Source: Bizionia sp. (GTDB taxonomy: Bacteria > Bacteroidota > Bacteroidia > Flavobacteriales > Flavobacteriaceae). From it: 5,141 nt of DNA. Location: contig JAGPVI010000003.1 of the NCBI GenBank assembly GCA_018067115.1, forward strand, positions 1 to 5,141. Reading direction: 5' to 3'. The stretch's first letter is position 1. Each line of letters starts with the position of its first letter. This document shows positions 1 to 5,004 of the stretch, one piece after another. The notes below the pieces were generated by a model. It was not told the DNA's origin. It did no database searches and worked only from the letters and a program-made list of their open reading frames with translations. Both the position numbers and the translations under genes were made by a program.

Positions 1-29
1 TATTTTTAGCAGAAAAAGCTAAAAACTAA
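1..29 (+). CDS. possible 3' end of a plus-strand gene (partial)
   Basis: From position 3 the plus strand reads F-L-A-E-K-A-K-N followed by TAA at 27-29. A lysine-rich end followed at once by a hairpin and a T-run (13-51) is what the tail of a gene convergent with the HupE-like gene would look like. Only eight codons are visible, and an open stretch of that length is common by chance. No function can be assigned and the call rests mainly on the adjacent terminator-like structure. Confidence 0.25.
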
Positions 30-51
30 GCTTTCGGTAGTCGCTTTTTTT
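13..51 (+). terminator. candidate rho-independent terminator at left edge
   Basis: AAAAAGC (13-19) can pair with GCTTTTT (43-49), enclosing an inner ACTA/TAGT pairing (25-28 with 38-41), and the T-run continues to 51. It would terminate a plus-strand gene ending at 29. Alternative pairings exist (3-10 with 18-25, and 15-20 with 29-34). The second of these, read on the minus strand, puts AAAGCT/AGCTTT before a short T-run and could end the HupE-like transcript instead. The stems are short and AT-rich, so confidence is limited. Confidence 0.35.
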
Positions 52-173
52 AGAAAATAAAAAAGAGCTCCAACAGTACCTCAATCTCTTACGCGTAACA
101 ATACCACGAAGATAGTAGGTTCGTAATATAATTACAATACAATTAAAAAAGATTTATGAAAAATAACTGAAAA

Positions 174-764
174 TTAAGCTAGTAACTCACTTTCAATAAT
201 CATAGGAATAACTAAACCAATAACAATAGCAGATAATACCATAATCCAATCGCGTTTAGAAAACCTAAAAATAGTTTGCACTAAATAGCCAATAAAAAGC
301 ACTAAAAAGACAATTATTATTTGAGCTAATTCTATACCTATAGCAAACTCTAGCATTACCAAAAACTTATTATCGTTTGGTCCAACTAACATTTGCAACT
401 CGCGTGCAAACCCTAATCCGTGCACTAAACCAAAAAATAAGGTCGAAAAAAACAAGACACCTACCTTTTCTTTTTGCGCCCCTTTACCCGCTGTAAACAC
501 ATTAAAAACGGCGATAATAAGAATACTTAGAGGGATTAAGAATTCCACCACCGGCACCGATGCTTTAACTGCTCCGTACGTTGCTAAAATAATAGATAAT
601 GTATGCCCAACCGTAAAAATGGTAACCAACATAAACACGCGTTTCCAGTCCTTAAACATATAAGGAACCGTTAAAACAATTAAAAATAATACGTGATCGT
701 AAGCGTTAATATCCAAAACATGGTTCATACCATATTGCACATTAAACCAAAATTCTTCTAGCAT
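174..764 (-). CDS. HupE/UreJ-family membrane protein (putative nickel/metal permease)
   Basis: This 196-residue polytopic inner-membrane protein has about six hydrophobic segments (roughly 24-38, 43-62, 70-91, 103-121, 135-162 and 173-191). Family hallmarks are visible: N-H-V-L-D-I-N-A-Y-D-H-V-L-F-L (residues 14-28), F-T-V-G-H-T-L (50-56) and F-G-L-V-H-G-L-G-F-A (111-120). The conserved histidines are H15, H24, H54 and H115. In HupE proteins such residues are tied to nickel uptake for hydrogenase or urease. No hydrogenase, urease or other metal gene is visible here, so the substrate is an inference. The frame could start at 821, but I chose the ATG at 762-764. The longer start would lie upstream of a good promoter (792-821) and inside a terminator hairpin, and it adds an F-rich stretch with no family counterpart. 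The gene is transcribed alone, leftward. Positions 52-173 beyond its stop hold nothing I can identify. Confidence 0.85.
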   Translation of the reverse strand: MLEEFWFNVQYGMNHVLDINAYDHVLFLIVLTVPYMFKDWKRVFMLVTIFTVGHTLSIILATYGAVKASVPVVEFLIPLSILIIAVFNVFTAGKGAQKEKVGVLFFSTLFFGLVHGLGFARELQMLVGPNDNKFLVMLEFAIGIELAQIIIVFLVLFIGYLVQTIFRFSKRDWIMVLSAIVIGLVIPMIIESELLA

Positions 765-791
765 AACAATTCTCTTAATTGGGGTGGATTT

Positions 792-821
792 CAAATATAC
801 ATGAAAAAAGAAAAATGGCAA
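792..821 (-). promoter_or_regulatory. Bacteroidota-type promoter of the HupE-like gene
   Basis: On the minus strand the -7 element TATATTTG (792-799) matches TAnnTTTG exactly. A TTG (-33-like) lies at 819-821, separated by 19 bp, which is the usual spacing. The predicted transcription start is around 785-789, giving a leader of about 20-25 nt before the ATG at 764. The -33 element lies inside the right-hand boundary hairpin (811-839). The promoter position is the main reason for rejecting the longer reading-frame start at 821. Confidence 0.65.
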
Positions 822-839
822 CTTTATGTTGCCATTTTT
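804..839 (-). terminator. rho-independent terminator, 12-bp perfect stem
   Basis: AAAAATGGCAAC (811-822) and GTTGCCATTTTT (828-839) are perfect inverted copies around a 5-nt loop. Read leftward, the stem ends in TTTTT followed by C and a further run of six T (804-809), a strong intrinsic terminator shape. It would end leftward transcription of the SDR operon (stop at 993) before it enters the HupE-like gene. The structure also has a T-run in the plus direction, so it could work on both strands. Confidence 0.75.
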
Positions 840-926
840 GTACTTTATCTTAACTACTTCGGTGTGTAAATTAGCTTTACCTTGTTTTTGTTAACCAACC
901 GCCTTTTAGAAAGGAGTCTACCAAAA

Positions 927-976
927 CAAAACACACTCTTTTCTATACTTAAATAATTATAATTGAAGCGTGTTTT
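927..976 (-). terminator. weak candidate terminator close to the SDR stop codon
   Basis: On the minus strand AAAACACGC (976-968) can pair with GTGTGTTTT (936-928), with one G-U pair, followed by G and TTTT. The loop is long (31 nt), so it is much weaker than the 811-839 hairpin. It lies just after the downstream SDR gene and might be a first, leaky stop. Confidence 0.25.
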
Positions 977-992
977 TTTAAGTGCACATTCA

Positions 993-1766
993 TTATTCTA
1001 AAACTTGTTCGCCACCACCATTTACAAAGAGCGTTTGTCCGCTTACCCACTCAGAAATCGGTGAAGCAAAATATAACATCACACCGGCAATATCATCGGC
1101 AGTCCCCAAACGTTTAATAGGCGTATGTTTTAGCATTGTTTTTTCAATCTCTGGTGTTAATACGCTTTCTAGAGCTGCTGTTCTAGTCGCTCCAGGTCCT
1201 ACTGCATTAATACGTACTTCTGGCCCAAAATCGTGTGCTAAATTAGCAACTATATGGTTTACTGCTGCTTTAGAACCCCCATAACCACTCATATTCGGAC
1301 TCTTATTTACACTAGACATAGACGTTGTAAACACGATAGAACCGTAACCATCTTTTTTCATATGCGGCACTACCAATTGGCATAATCTCCAGCCACTAAA
1401 CACATTAAGTTCGTAATCGCGTTTAATGTCTTCTACAGTACATTTAAAAGGATTTTCGCGTCCGCCACCGCCACCACCGGCATTATTAATTAAAACATGC
1501 ACACCACCTAATTCTTTAACCGTTGTATCTACTAAGTTTACTAATTCTTCGTCTTTTAACACATTACACGAAACCGCAATAGCTTTAACCCCCAAGGCTT
1601 CAATCTCTTTTGCCGTTTTTTTTGCATCTTCAATATTAAAATCTCCAATAGAAATATTAGCGCCATGTTTCGCTAAAATAATAGCCGTTGCTTTCCCTAT
1701 TCCGTTTGCACCACCAGTTACGATCGCGACTTTTCCTTTTAAATTAAATAAACCTGTTGCATTCAT
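993..1766 (-). CDS. SDR-family oxidoreductase, 7-alpha-hydroxysteroid dehydrogenase (HdhA)-like
   Basis: This 257-residue classical short-chain dehydrogenase is a soluble NAD(P)-dependent enzyme interconverting a secondary alcohol and a ketone. The Rossmann motif T-G-G-A-N-G-I-G is at 17-24. D42 at the end of strand beta-2 suggests NAD(H) preference. N-N-A-G is at 94-97, and the catalytic residues are N121, S149, Y162 and K166 with standard spacing. From memory it tracks Escherichia coli HdhA closely: Y-E-L-N-V-F-S, the glycine-rich stretch after NNAG, P-G-A...T-P-E-I-E, H-T-P-I-x-R-L-G, and W-V-S-G-Q...G-G-G near the end. Length (255 in HdhA) also agrees. A bile-acid substrate is doubtful for an environmental flavobacterium, so the true substrate is unknown. 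It is the second gene of an operon, starting 17 bp after the upstream SDR gene ends. A-A-G-G close before the ATG may help initiation. Six consecutive glycines (97-102) are notable. Confidence 0.85.
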   Translation of the reverse strand: MNATGLFNLKGKVAIVTGGANGIGKATAIILAKHGANISIGDFNIEDAKKTAKEIEALGVKAIAVSCNVLKDEELVNLVDTTVKELGGVHVLINNAGGGGGGRENPFKCTVEDIKRDYELNVFSGWRLCQLVVPHMKKDGYGSIVFTTSMSSVNKSPNMSGYGGSKAAVNHIVANLAHDFGPEVRINAVGPGATRTAALESVLTPEIEKTMLKHTPIKRLGTADDIAGVMLYFASPISEWVSGQTLFVNGGGEQVLE

Positions 1767-1783
1767 AACCTTGTTGTTTTTCG

Positions 1784-2530
1784 TTATCTCAACTTTATAT
1801 CTCCACCGTCTGCCATTAGCGTTTGCCCGGTCATATACTGACTGTCGTCACTCAATAAGAAAGCGATAATAGGAGCAACATCTTTTTGAGGATCTCCAAA
1901 ACGATGCATTGGGTTTTTACCAATAATTTCTTCATACTGTTCTGGAAAATTCTCTTTCCATTGTTTTACACCTTCGGTAAACGCAAGAGGGCAAACTACA
2001 TTTACACGAATACCTTCTTCTGCCCACTCATTAGCTGCCACACGAGACAACCCTCTAATCGCCTCTTTAGCCGCCGCGTAACTACCTTGATTTTTTTGAC
2101 CAAGTAACCCTGCTCCAGATCCAAAATTAACAATGGCCCCTTTGGTCTTTTTAAGTTCTGGGTAAGCAGCTTTCATAAAATTTAATGTTCCTTTTAAACC
2201 TGTATTCATGGACAGCTCCCAGTCAGCCTCTGTAAGTTCCATTAAAGGTTTTTGGCGAGATGCATGGGCATTATTAACGACACTGGTTAATTTCCCAAAT
2301 TTTGACACCGCCAAAGCAACAGCCTCTTTTGCTACAGATTCCTTAGATATATCTCCCTTTAAAAACACAATTTGCTCTGGGTTGGATGCTACCTTCTCCT
2401 TTCCTGCATCTTCATTTAAATCTACCGCAACCACATTTGCTCCTCTTTCTGTTAATTCGGTAGTCATTGCGCCACCAATTCCTGCTGCGCCTCCTGTTAC
2501 AATTATTACTTTTCCTTCTAGGTTTTTCAT
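1784..2530 (-). CDS. SDR-family NAD(P)-dependent oxidoreductase
   Basis: This 248-residue classical SDR shows T-G-G-A-A-G-I-G (12-19) for dinucleotide binding, D37 (V-D-L-N) pointing to NAD(H), D60 in the K-G-D-I adenine-pocket motif, and the tetrad N109, S138, Y151, K155. The C-terminal T-G-Q-T-L-x-x-D-G-G (234-243) is standard for the family. The structural motif normally NNAG is N-N-A-H here (86-89). The substrate cannot be told from sequence; annotations for such proteins range from 3-oxoacyl-ACP reductase-like to sugar or cyclic-alcohol dehydrogenases. It is the first gene of a two-SDR minus-strand operon. Its leader is A-rich (AAAACAAAATAAA just before the ATG), with no Shine-Dalgarno site, as is common in Bacteroidota. 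I found no clear TAnnTTTG promoter or strong terminator in 2531-2721, so either an unrecognised promoter or read-through from the membrane-protein/lipoprotein pair upstream drives it. Confidence 0.85.
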   Translation of the reverse strand: MKNLEGKVIIVTGGAAGIGGAMTTELTERGANVVAVDLNEDAGKEKVASNPEQIVFLKGDISKESVAKEAVALAVSKFGKLTSVVNNAHASRQKPLMELTEADWELSMNTGLKGTLNFMKAAYPELKKTKGAIVNFGSGAGLLGQKNQGSYAAAKEAIRGLSRVAANEWAEEGIRVNVVCPLAFTEGVKQWKENFPEQYEEIIGKNPMHRFGDPQKDVAPIIAFLLSDDSQYMTGQTLMADGGDIKLR

Positions 2531-2721
2531 TTTATTTTGTTTTAATCGTTATCTCTTATTCTTTAATATTTCTTTATTTTTAACGCGCTCATTATTCTCG
2601 CATCAATCTCTTTTTGATTACTTACTTATTTATTTACTATTCAACTTTTCACTATAAATAGTAACGCCTACTTCTATCGTCTATAAAACTTGACTCAGAG
2701 TTCATTGTAACAATATCTCCA

Positions 2722-2838
2722 TTATAATATTAAATGTGGAGAGGACACAGATTTTGAATTATCACTTTTTGAAGGTGCACCCTCTTTACAGCTGTAAAAA
2801 AAGGCTACTACTATTAAAATATATAATATCTTTTTCAT
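2722..2838 (-). CDS. very small putative lipoprotein
   Basis: This 38-codon frame starts at the ATG at 2836-2838. It reads M-K-K, then a hydrophobic stretch (I4-F14), then F-Y-S-C with the candidate lipid-attachment cysteine at 17, then a polar, Ser/Lys-rich mature part of about 22 residues beginning C-K-E-G. This is the layout of a type II (lipoprotein) signal peptide. The -3 residue is F rather than the usual L/V, within the looser lipobox use of Bacteroidota. It begins 4 bp after the stop of the four-helix membrane protein, so the two are probably cotranscribed and may be translationally coupled. It is too short for standard gene callers. I do not recognise a family. The short mature part could mean a genuine micro-lipoprotein or a remnant of a longer one. 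Confidence 0.55.
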   Translation of the reverse strand: MKKILYILIVVAFFYSCKEGAPSKSDNSKSVSSPHLIL

Positions 2839-2842
2839 TTGA

Positions 2843-3304
2843 CTATTTTTTAAGCTCTTCATATAATGTAGATTCCTTTAAGGTAAGATAATTCACAATT
2901 CCGGAAACAACTCCAGCGATAATTCCTATGATAACTAAGGCAGAAATCAGCGATACTTCTACTGTTCCCAGATATTTTTGCCATAAAACGGCCAATGACG
3001 TTAATACACCAAAAGTGAAAAACCCGTGTTTAATAGTTAACCATAATGTGGTTGGAAAAAAAGGAATTTTTTTCTCTTTAATCCCAAAGTAAGCCACCAA
3101 AGTAAGAATCATTGCTAACGTAATTGCTAGCATTACTGCTGTGCCTAAAACAGTAACATCATTATTAGTTATAGAATCTACCGAGATAGGGATTGAGTTG
3201 TGGTCTTTCAAGAAAAAATACTGAATTCCGCCATTAATAATGGCATTAATCACCCCTGTAATAACAGCTCCTTTTAGTAATTCTGGTTTATTATGTGTGC
3301 TCAT
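2843..3304 (-). CDS. conserved-type hypothetical protein with four membrane helices
   Basis: This 153-residue protein has four predicted helices at about 11-32, 50-73, 88-108 and 116-141. The N-terminus is short and polar, and the C-terminal tail is charged (K-E-S-T-L-Y-E-E-L-K-K). A loop rich in polar residues (33-50, containing S-V-D-S-I-T-N-N-D) lies between helices 1 and 2. A basic loop (G-I-K-E-K-K-I-P-F-F-P-T) joins helices 2 and 3. Repeated G-x-I-x-x-x-I/G spacing in helices 1 and 4 (G-V-I-N-A-I-I-N-G-G; G-I-I-A-G-V-V-S-G-I-V-N) suggests tight helix packing. I recall similar unnamed proteins in flavobacteria but cannot name a family or function. It is the first gene of a pair with the small lipoprotein. 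The start codon lies 3 nt from one arm of a 14-bp inverted repeat. An imperfect -7-like TTAGTTTTTG lies in the other arm. Confidence 0.75.
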   Translation of the reverse strand: MSTHNKPELLKGAVITGVINAIINGGIQYFFLKDHNSIPISVDSITNNDVTVLGTAVMLAITLAMILTLVAYFGIKEKKIPFFPTTLWLTIKHGFFTFGVLTSLAVLWQKYLGTVEVSLISALVIIGIIAGVVSGIVNYLTLKESTLYEELKK

Positions 3305-3306
3305 CT

Positions 3307-3399
3307 ATTAGTTTTTGTATTATATAACATTTTATATGGTTAGGATAAAAAACATCAAGTACATACAACTGATACGAAAGAGAAGATACAAAAACTAAT
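3307..3399. repeat. 14-bp perfect inverted repeat with 65-bp spacer
   Basis: ATTAGTTTTTGTAT at 3307-3320 is the exact reverse complement of ATACAAAAACTAAT at 3386-3399. The pair flanks 65 bp directly upstream of the membrane-protein start codon (3302-3304). The arms may pair in the mRNA leader and cover the initiation region, or be a site for inversion or regulator binding. The sequence alone does not decide between these. Confidence 0.7.
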
Positions 3400-3741
3400 T
3401 ATTGTTTTGCAAAGCACACTTCAAAAAAGAGCTTTTATTTAATTATTTATATTCTTAGTGCCGTATTTAATTACTCATAATTATAAAGGGGAAACTTTTT
3501 TATCAGTTTCCGGTAAATTAAGATTATAACACCCTAAAAGTTAAAGTTATTTTAGCTTTACTCACTATAAAAAGCACCTTTTAGCAACATAGCATCTCTA
3601 TTACTACAGAGCAAATAATAATTAGGAAAAGAATCACATAAGCCTTTATCCATTTTACCACTTAAGTGATAAAAACTTAAAATTGTAAATGAAAGATGAA
3701 TTTATCTTTAAGAATGGTTGATAGAAATAGGCTTTAAAAAC
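3400..3741. other. AT-rich intergenic region without a convincing gene
   Basis: No frame with coding character of useful length is present on either strand. The longest plausible one is a 31-codon minus-strand frame (3558-3653). Visible structure consists of a GGAAAC/GTTTCC hairpin (3490-3495 with 3506-3511, 10-nt loop, no T-run) and the palindrome at 3653-3674. CTAAAAG and CTTTTAG occur as loosely spaced inverted heptamers around 3534 and 3580. No promoter match to TAnnTTTG stands out. It may hold the distal promoter or regulatory DNA of the membrane-protein gene. Confidence 0.5.
3653..3674. repeat. 22-bp imperfect palindrome
   Basis: TTTTA-C-CACTT is followed directly by AAGTG-A-TAAAA. The two 11-bp halves are reverse complements with one mismatch, and the 10-bp core CACTTAAGTG is perfect. 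There is no loop, so it suits binding by a dimeric protein better than an RNA hairpin. No regulator gene is nearby. Confidence 0.5.
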
Positions 3742-3776
3742 AAAAAACCCCGAAAAACAAAGGTCTTTCGAGGTTT
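3742..3776 (-). terminator. rho-independent terminator of the tRNA-Leu gene
   Basis: On the minus strand AAACCTCGAAA (3776-3766) pairs along its full length with TTTCGGGGTTT (3755-3745), with a single G-U pair. The loop is 10 nt and the T-run extends to 3742. It starts 4 nt after the tRNA 3' end and so ends that transcript. Confidence 0.8.
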
Positions 3777-3780
3777 ACAG

Positions 3781-3860
3781 TACTCAAGGCGGGAATCGAA
3801 CCCGCACTCCTAAGAATCGGATTTTGAATCCGACGCGTCTACCAATTCCGCCACTTGAGC
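3781..3860 (-). tRNA. tRNA-Leu (anticodon CAA)
   Basis: The 80-nt minus-strand gene folds as a cloverleaf. The acceptor GCTCAAG pairs with CTTGAGT (first pair G-U) and the discriminator is A at 3781. The D-loop contains the usual A-x-x-GG-T-A-GA pattern. The anticodon stem TCGGA/TCCGA holds the loop TTCAAAA, placing CAA at 3824-3826 (reads UUG codons). The T-arm is GCGGG-TTCGAAT-CCCGC. The enlarged variable region (about 11 nt) fits a leucine tRNA. CCA is not encoded, since CTG follows the discriminator, so the tail must be added enzymatically. It has its own promoter-like box (3872-3879) and terminator, and is divergent from prs. I see no repeated copy of its 3' end in the window that would mark an integration site. 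Confidence 0.95.
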
Positions 3861-3871
3861 TAATGGTGGGA

Positions 3872-3879
3872 CAAAAATA
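3872..3879 (-). promoter_or_regulatory. -7 element of the tRNA-Leu promoter
   Basis: TATTTTTG on the minus strand matches TAnnTTTG. It lies 11 bp before the first base of the tRNA, so transcription would start a few nucleotides upstream of the mature 5' end. No clear TTTG is visible at the expected -33 position (about 3897-3905). Confidence 0.55.
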
Positions 3880-3943
3880 AATATTTTTTATTTAAATCTC
3901 TTAAAAATTGCAGCTATTATGCGTTTTAGTACGAAAAAAACCA

Positions 3944-3951
3944 TAAATTTG
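3944..3951 (+). promoter_or_regulatory. -7 element of the prs promoter
   Basis: TAAATTTG matches TAnnTTTG and is followed by CA, as often in flavobacterial promoters. The predicted transcription start near 3955-3960 gives a leader of about 45-50 nt. That leader contains a small ACAGC/GCTGT hairpin (3970-3974 with 3982-3986). The -33 element is weak; TTTTAG at 3924-3929 is the nearest candidate. Confidence 0.55.
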
Positions 3952-4003
3952 CACCTCATAAAAAAACATACAGCCTTATACGCTGTTAAACAATACATTA
4001 GCA

Positions 4004-4945
4004 ATGCCAAACACAAAGCCAGACGCGAAGATTTTTTCGATAACGCAAAGTAAATATTTAGCCGAAAAAATTGCAGCAGCTTATGGAGTTAGCTTAGGAA
4101 AGGTAATCACCTCAACCTATAGCGATGGTGAGTTTCAGCCGTCTTACGAAGAATCTATTCGTGGAACGCGTATTTTTATTATAGGCTCTACTAATCCTAG
4201 CTCTGAAAATTTAATGGAAATGTTGCTAATGATAGATGCTGCCAAACGTGCTTCGGCAAGACACATTACAGCAGTTTTACCTTATTTTGGTTGGGCGAGA
4301 CAAGACAGAAAAGACAAACCTAGAGTTCCTATTGCTGCAAAATTAGTAGCAAAAATGTTAGAAGCAGCAGGAGCAACTAGAATAATAACAATGGACTTAC
4401 ATGCAGATCAAATTCAAGGATTTTTTGAAAAGCCTGTAGACCATTTATTTGCTTCAACAGTATTTTTACCATACCTAAAAAGTTTAAACCTAGACAATTT
4501 AACTATAGCTTCTCCAGATATGGGAGGATCTAAAAGAGCATATGCTTATTCTAAAGCCTTAGAAAGCGATGTTGTTATTTGCTATAAGCAGAGAGCTAAA
4601 GCCAACGTTATTTCTCATATGGAATTAATTGGTGATGTTACAGGTAAAAATGTGGTATTGGTAGACGATATGGTCGATACCGCAGGTACTTTAACTAAAG
4701 CAGCCGATTTAATGATGGAGCGTGGCGCACTTAGTGTAAGAGCTATTTGTACACACCCTATATTATCTGGTAACGCTTACGAGCGTATTGAGAATTCTAA
4801 ACTAGAAGAATTAATTGTAACCGATTCTATTCCTTTAAAACAAGAAAGCAAAAAAATTAGAGTTATTAGTTGTGCAAACCTCTTCGCAGATGTTATGCAA
4901 AACGTTCACTTTAATAGATCGATAAGCTCAAACTTTTTGATGTAA
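4004..4945 (+). CDS. prs: ribose-phosphate pyrophosphokinase (PRPP synthetase)
   Basis: Cytoplasmic enzyme transferring pyrophosphate from ATP to ribose 5-phosphate to make PRPP, the precursor for purine, pyrimidine, histidine, tryptophan and NAD synthesis. At 313 residues it is the usual length for class I bacterial enzymes. Visible motifs are: S-D-G-E-F (40-44) in the N-terminal domain; the ATP-site segment F-G-W-A-R-Q-D-R-K (95-103); D-L-H-A-D-Q-I-Q-G-F-F (131-141) with the conserved active-site histidine H133; the flexible catalytic loop S-P-D-M-G-G-S-K-R-A (170-179); and the PRPP-binding loop V-L-V-D-D-M-V-D-T-A-G-T-L (218-230). The start ATG fits the conserved N-terminus ending P-D-A-K-I-F. 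It is divergent from tRNA-Leu across 143 bp and has its own -7 box. From memory, rplY (ribosomal protein L25) often follows prs in flavobacteria, but the sequence after this stop does not resemble it. No terminator is evident after the stop. Confidence 0.97.
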   Translation: MPNTKPDAKIFSITQSKYLAEKIAAAYGVSLGKVITSTYSDGEFQPSYEESIRGTRIFIIGSTNPSSENLMEMLLMIDAAKRASARHITAVLPYFGWARQDRKDKPRVPIAAKLVAKMLEAAGATRIITMDLHADQIQGFFEKPVDHLFASTVFLPYLKSLNLDNLTIASPDMGGSKRAYAYSKALESDVVICYKQRAKANVISHMELIGDVTGKNVVLVDDMVDTAGTLTKAADLMMERGALSVRAICTHPILSGNAYERIENSKLEELIVTDSIPLKQESKKIRVISCANLFADVMQNVHFNRSISSNFLM

Positions 4946-5004
4946 GCTATACAACGAACATCAAATCACTATTGAATAATAAATATTAACTATAAATAAA
5001 AACA

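Noticed and set aside
765..821. Longer N-terminus for the HupE-like protein starting at 821
   Set aside because: The extra 19 residues would be encoded across the -7 element and into the terminator hairpin, and they precede the family's usual start.
982..1869. Plus-strand open frames opposite the two SDR genes (982-1284 and 1426-1869)
   Set aside because: They are antisense to well-supported SDR genes, and their proline- and serine-rich products look like reverse translations of glycine- and alanine-rich enzymes.
1886..2657. Plus-strand open frames 1886-2107 and 2208-2657
   Set aside because: Both are antisense to the upstream SDR, with no family resemblance. The second merely extends into AT-rich leader DNA.
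2651..2714. Short palindromes ACTATAAATAGT (2651-2662) and ATTGTAACAAT (2704-2714) as operators
   Set aside because: AT-rich palindromes of this length are expected by chance in such DNA, and no regulator or promoter is tied to them.
2670..2722. Tiny minus-strand frames after the lipoprotein (six and seventeen codons)
   Set aside because: They are too short and have no distinguishing signal.
3490..3511. GGAAAC/GTTTCC hairpin as a terminator
   Set aside because: The stem is six pairs with no T-run on either strand, and no gene ends nearby.
3558..3653. 31-codon minus-strand frame as a gene
   Set aside because: It is too short, with no promoter or recognised product. It is kept only as a low-interest observation with the adjacent palindrome.
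3781..3860. tRNA-Leu as an attachment site for a mobile element
   Set aside because: No second copy of its 3' end and no integrase are visible in the window. The flanks look like ordinary promoter and terminator.
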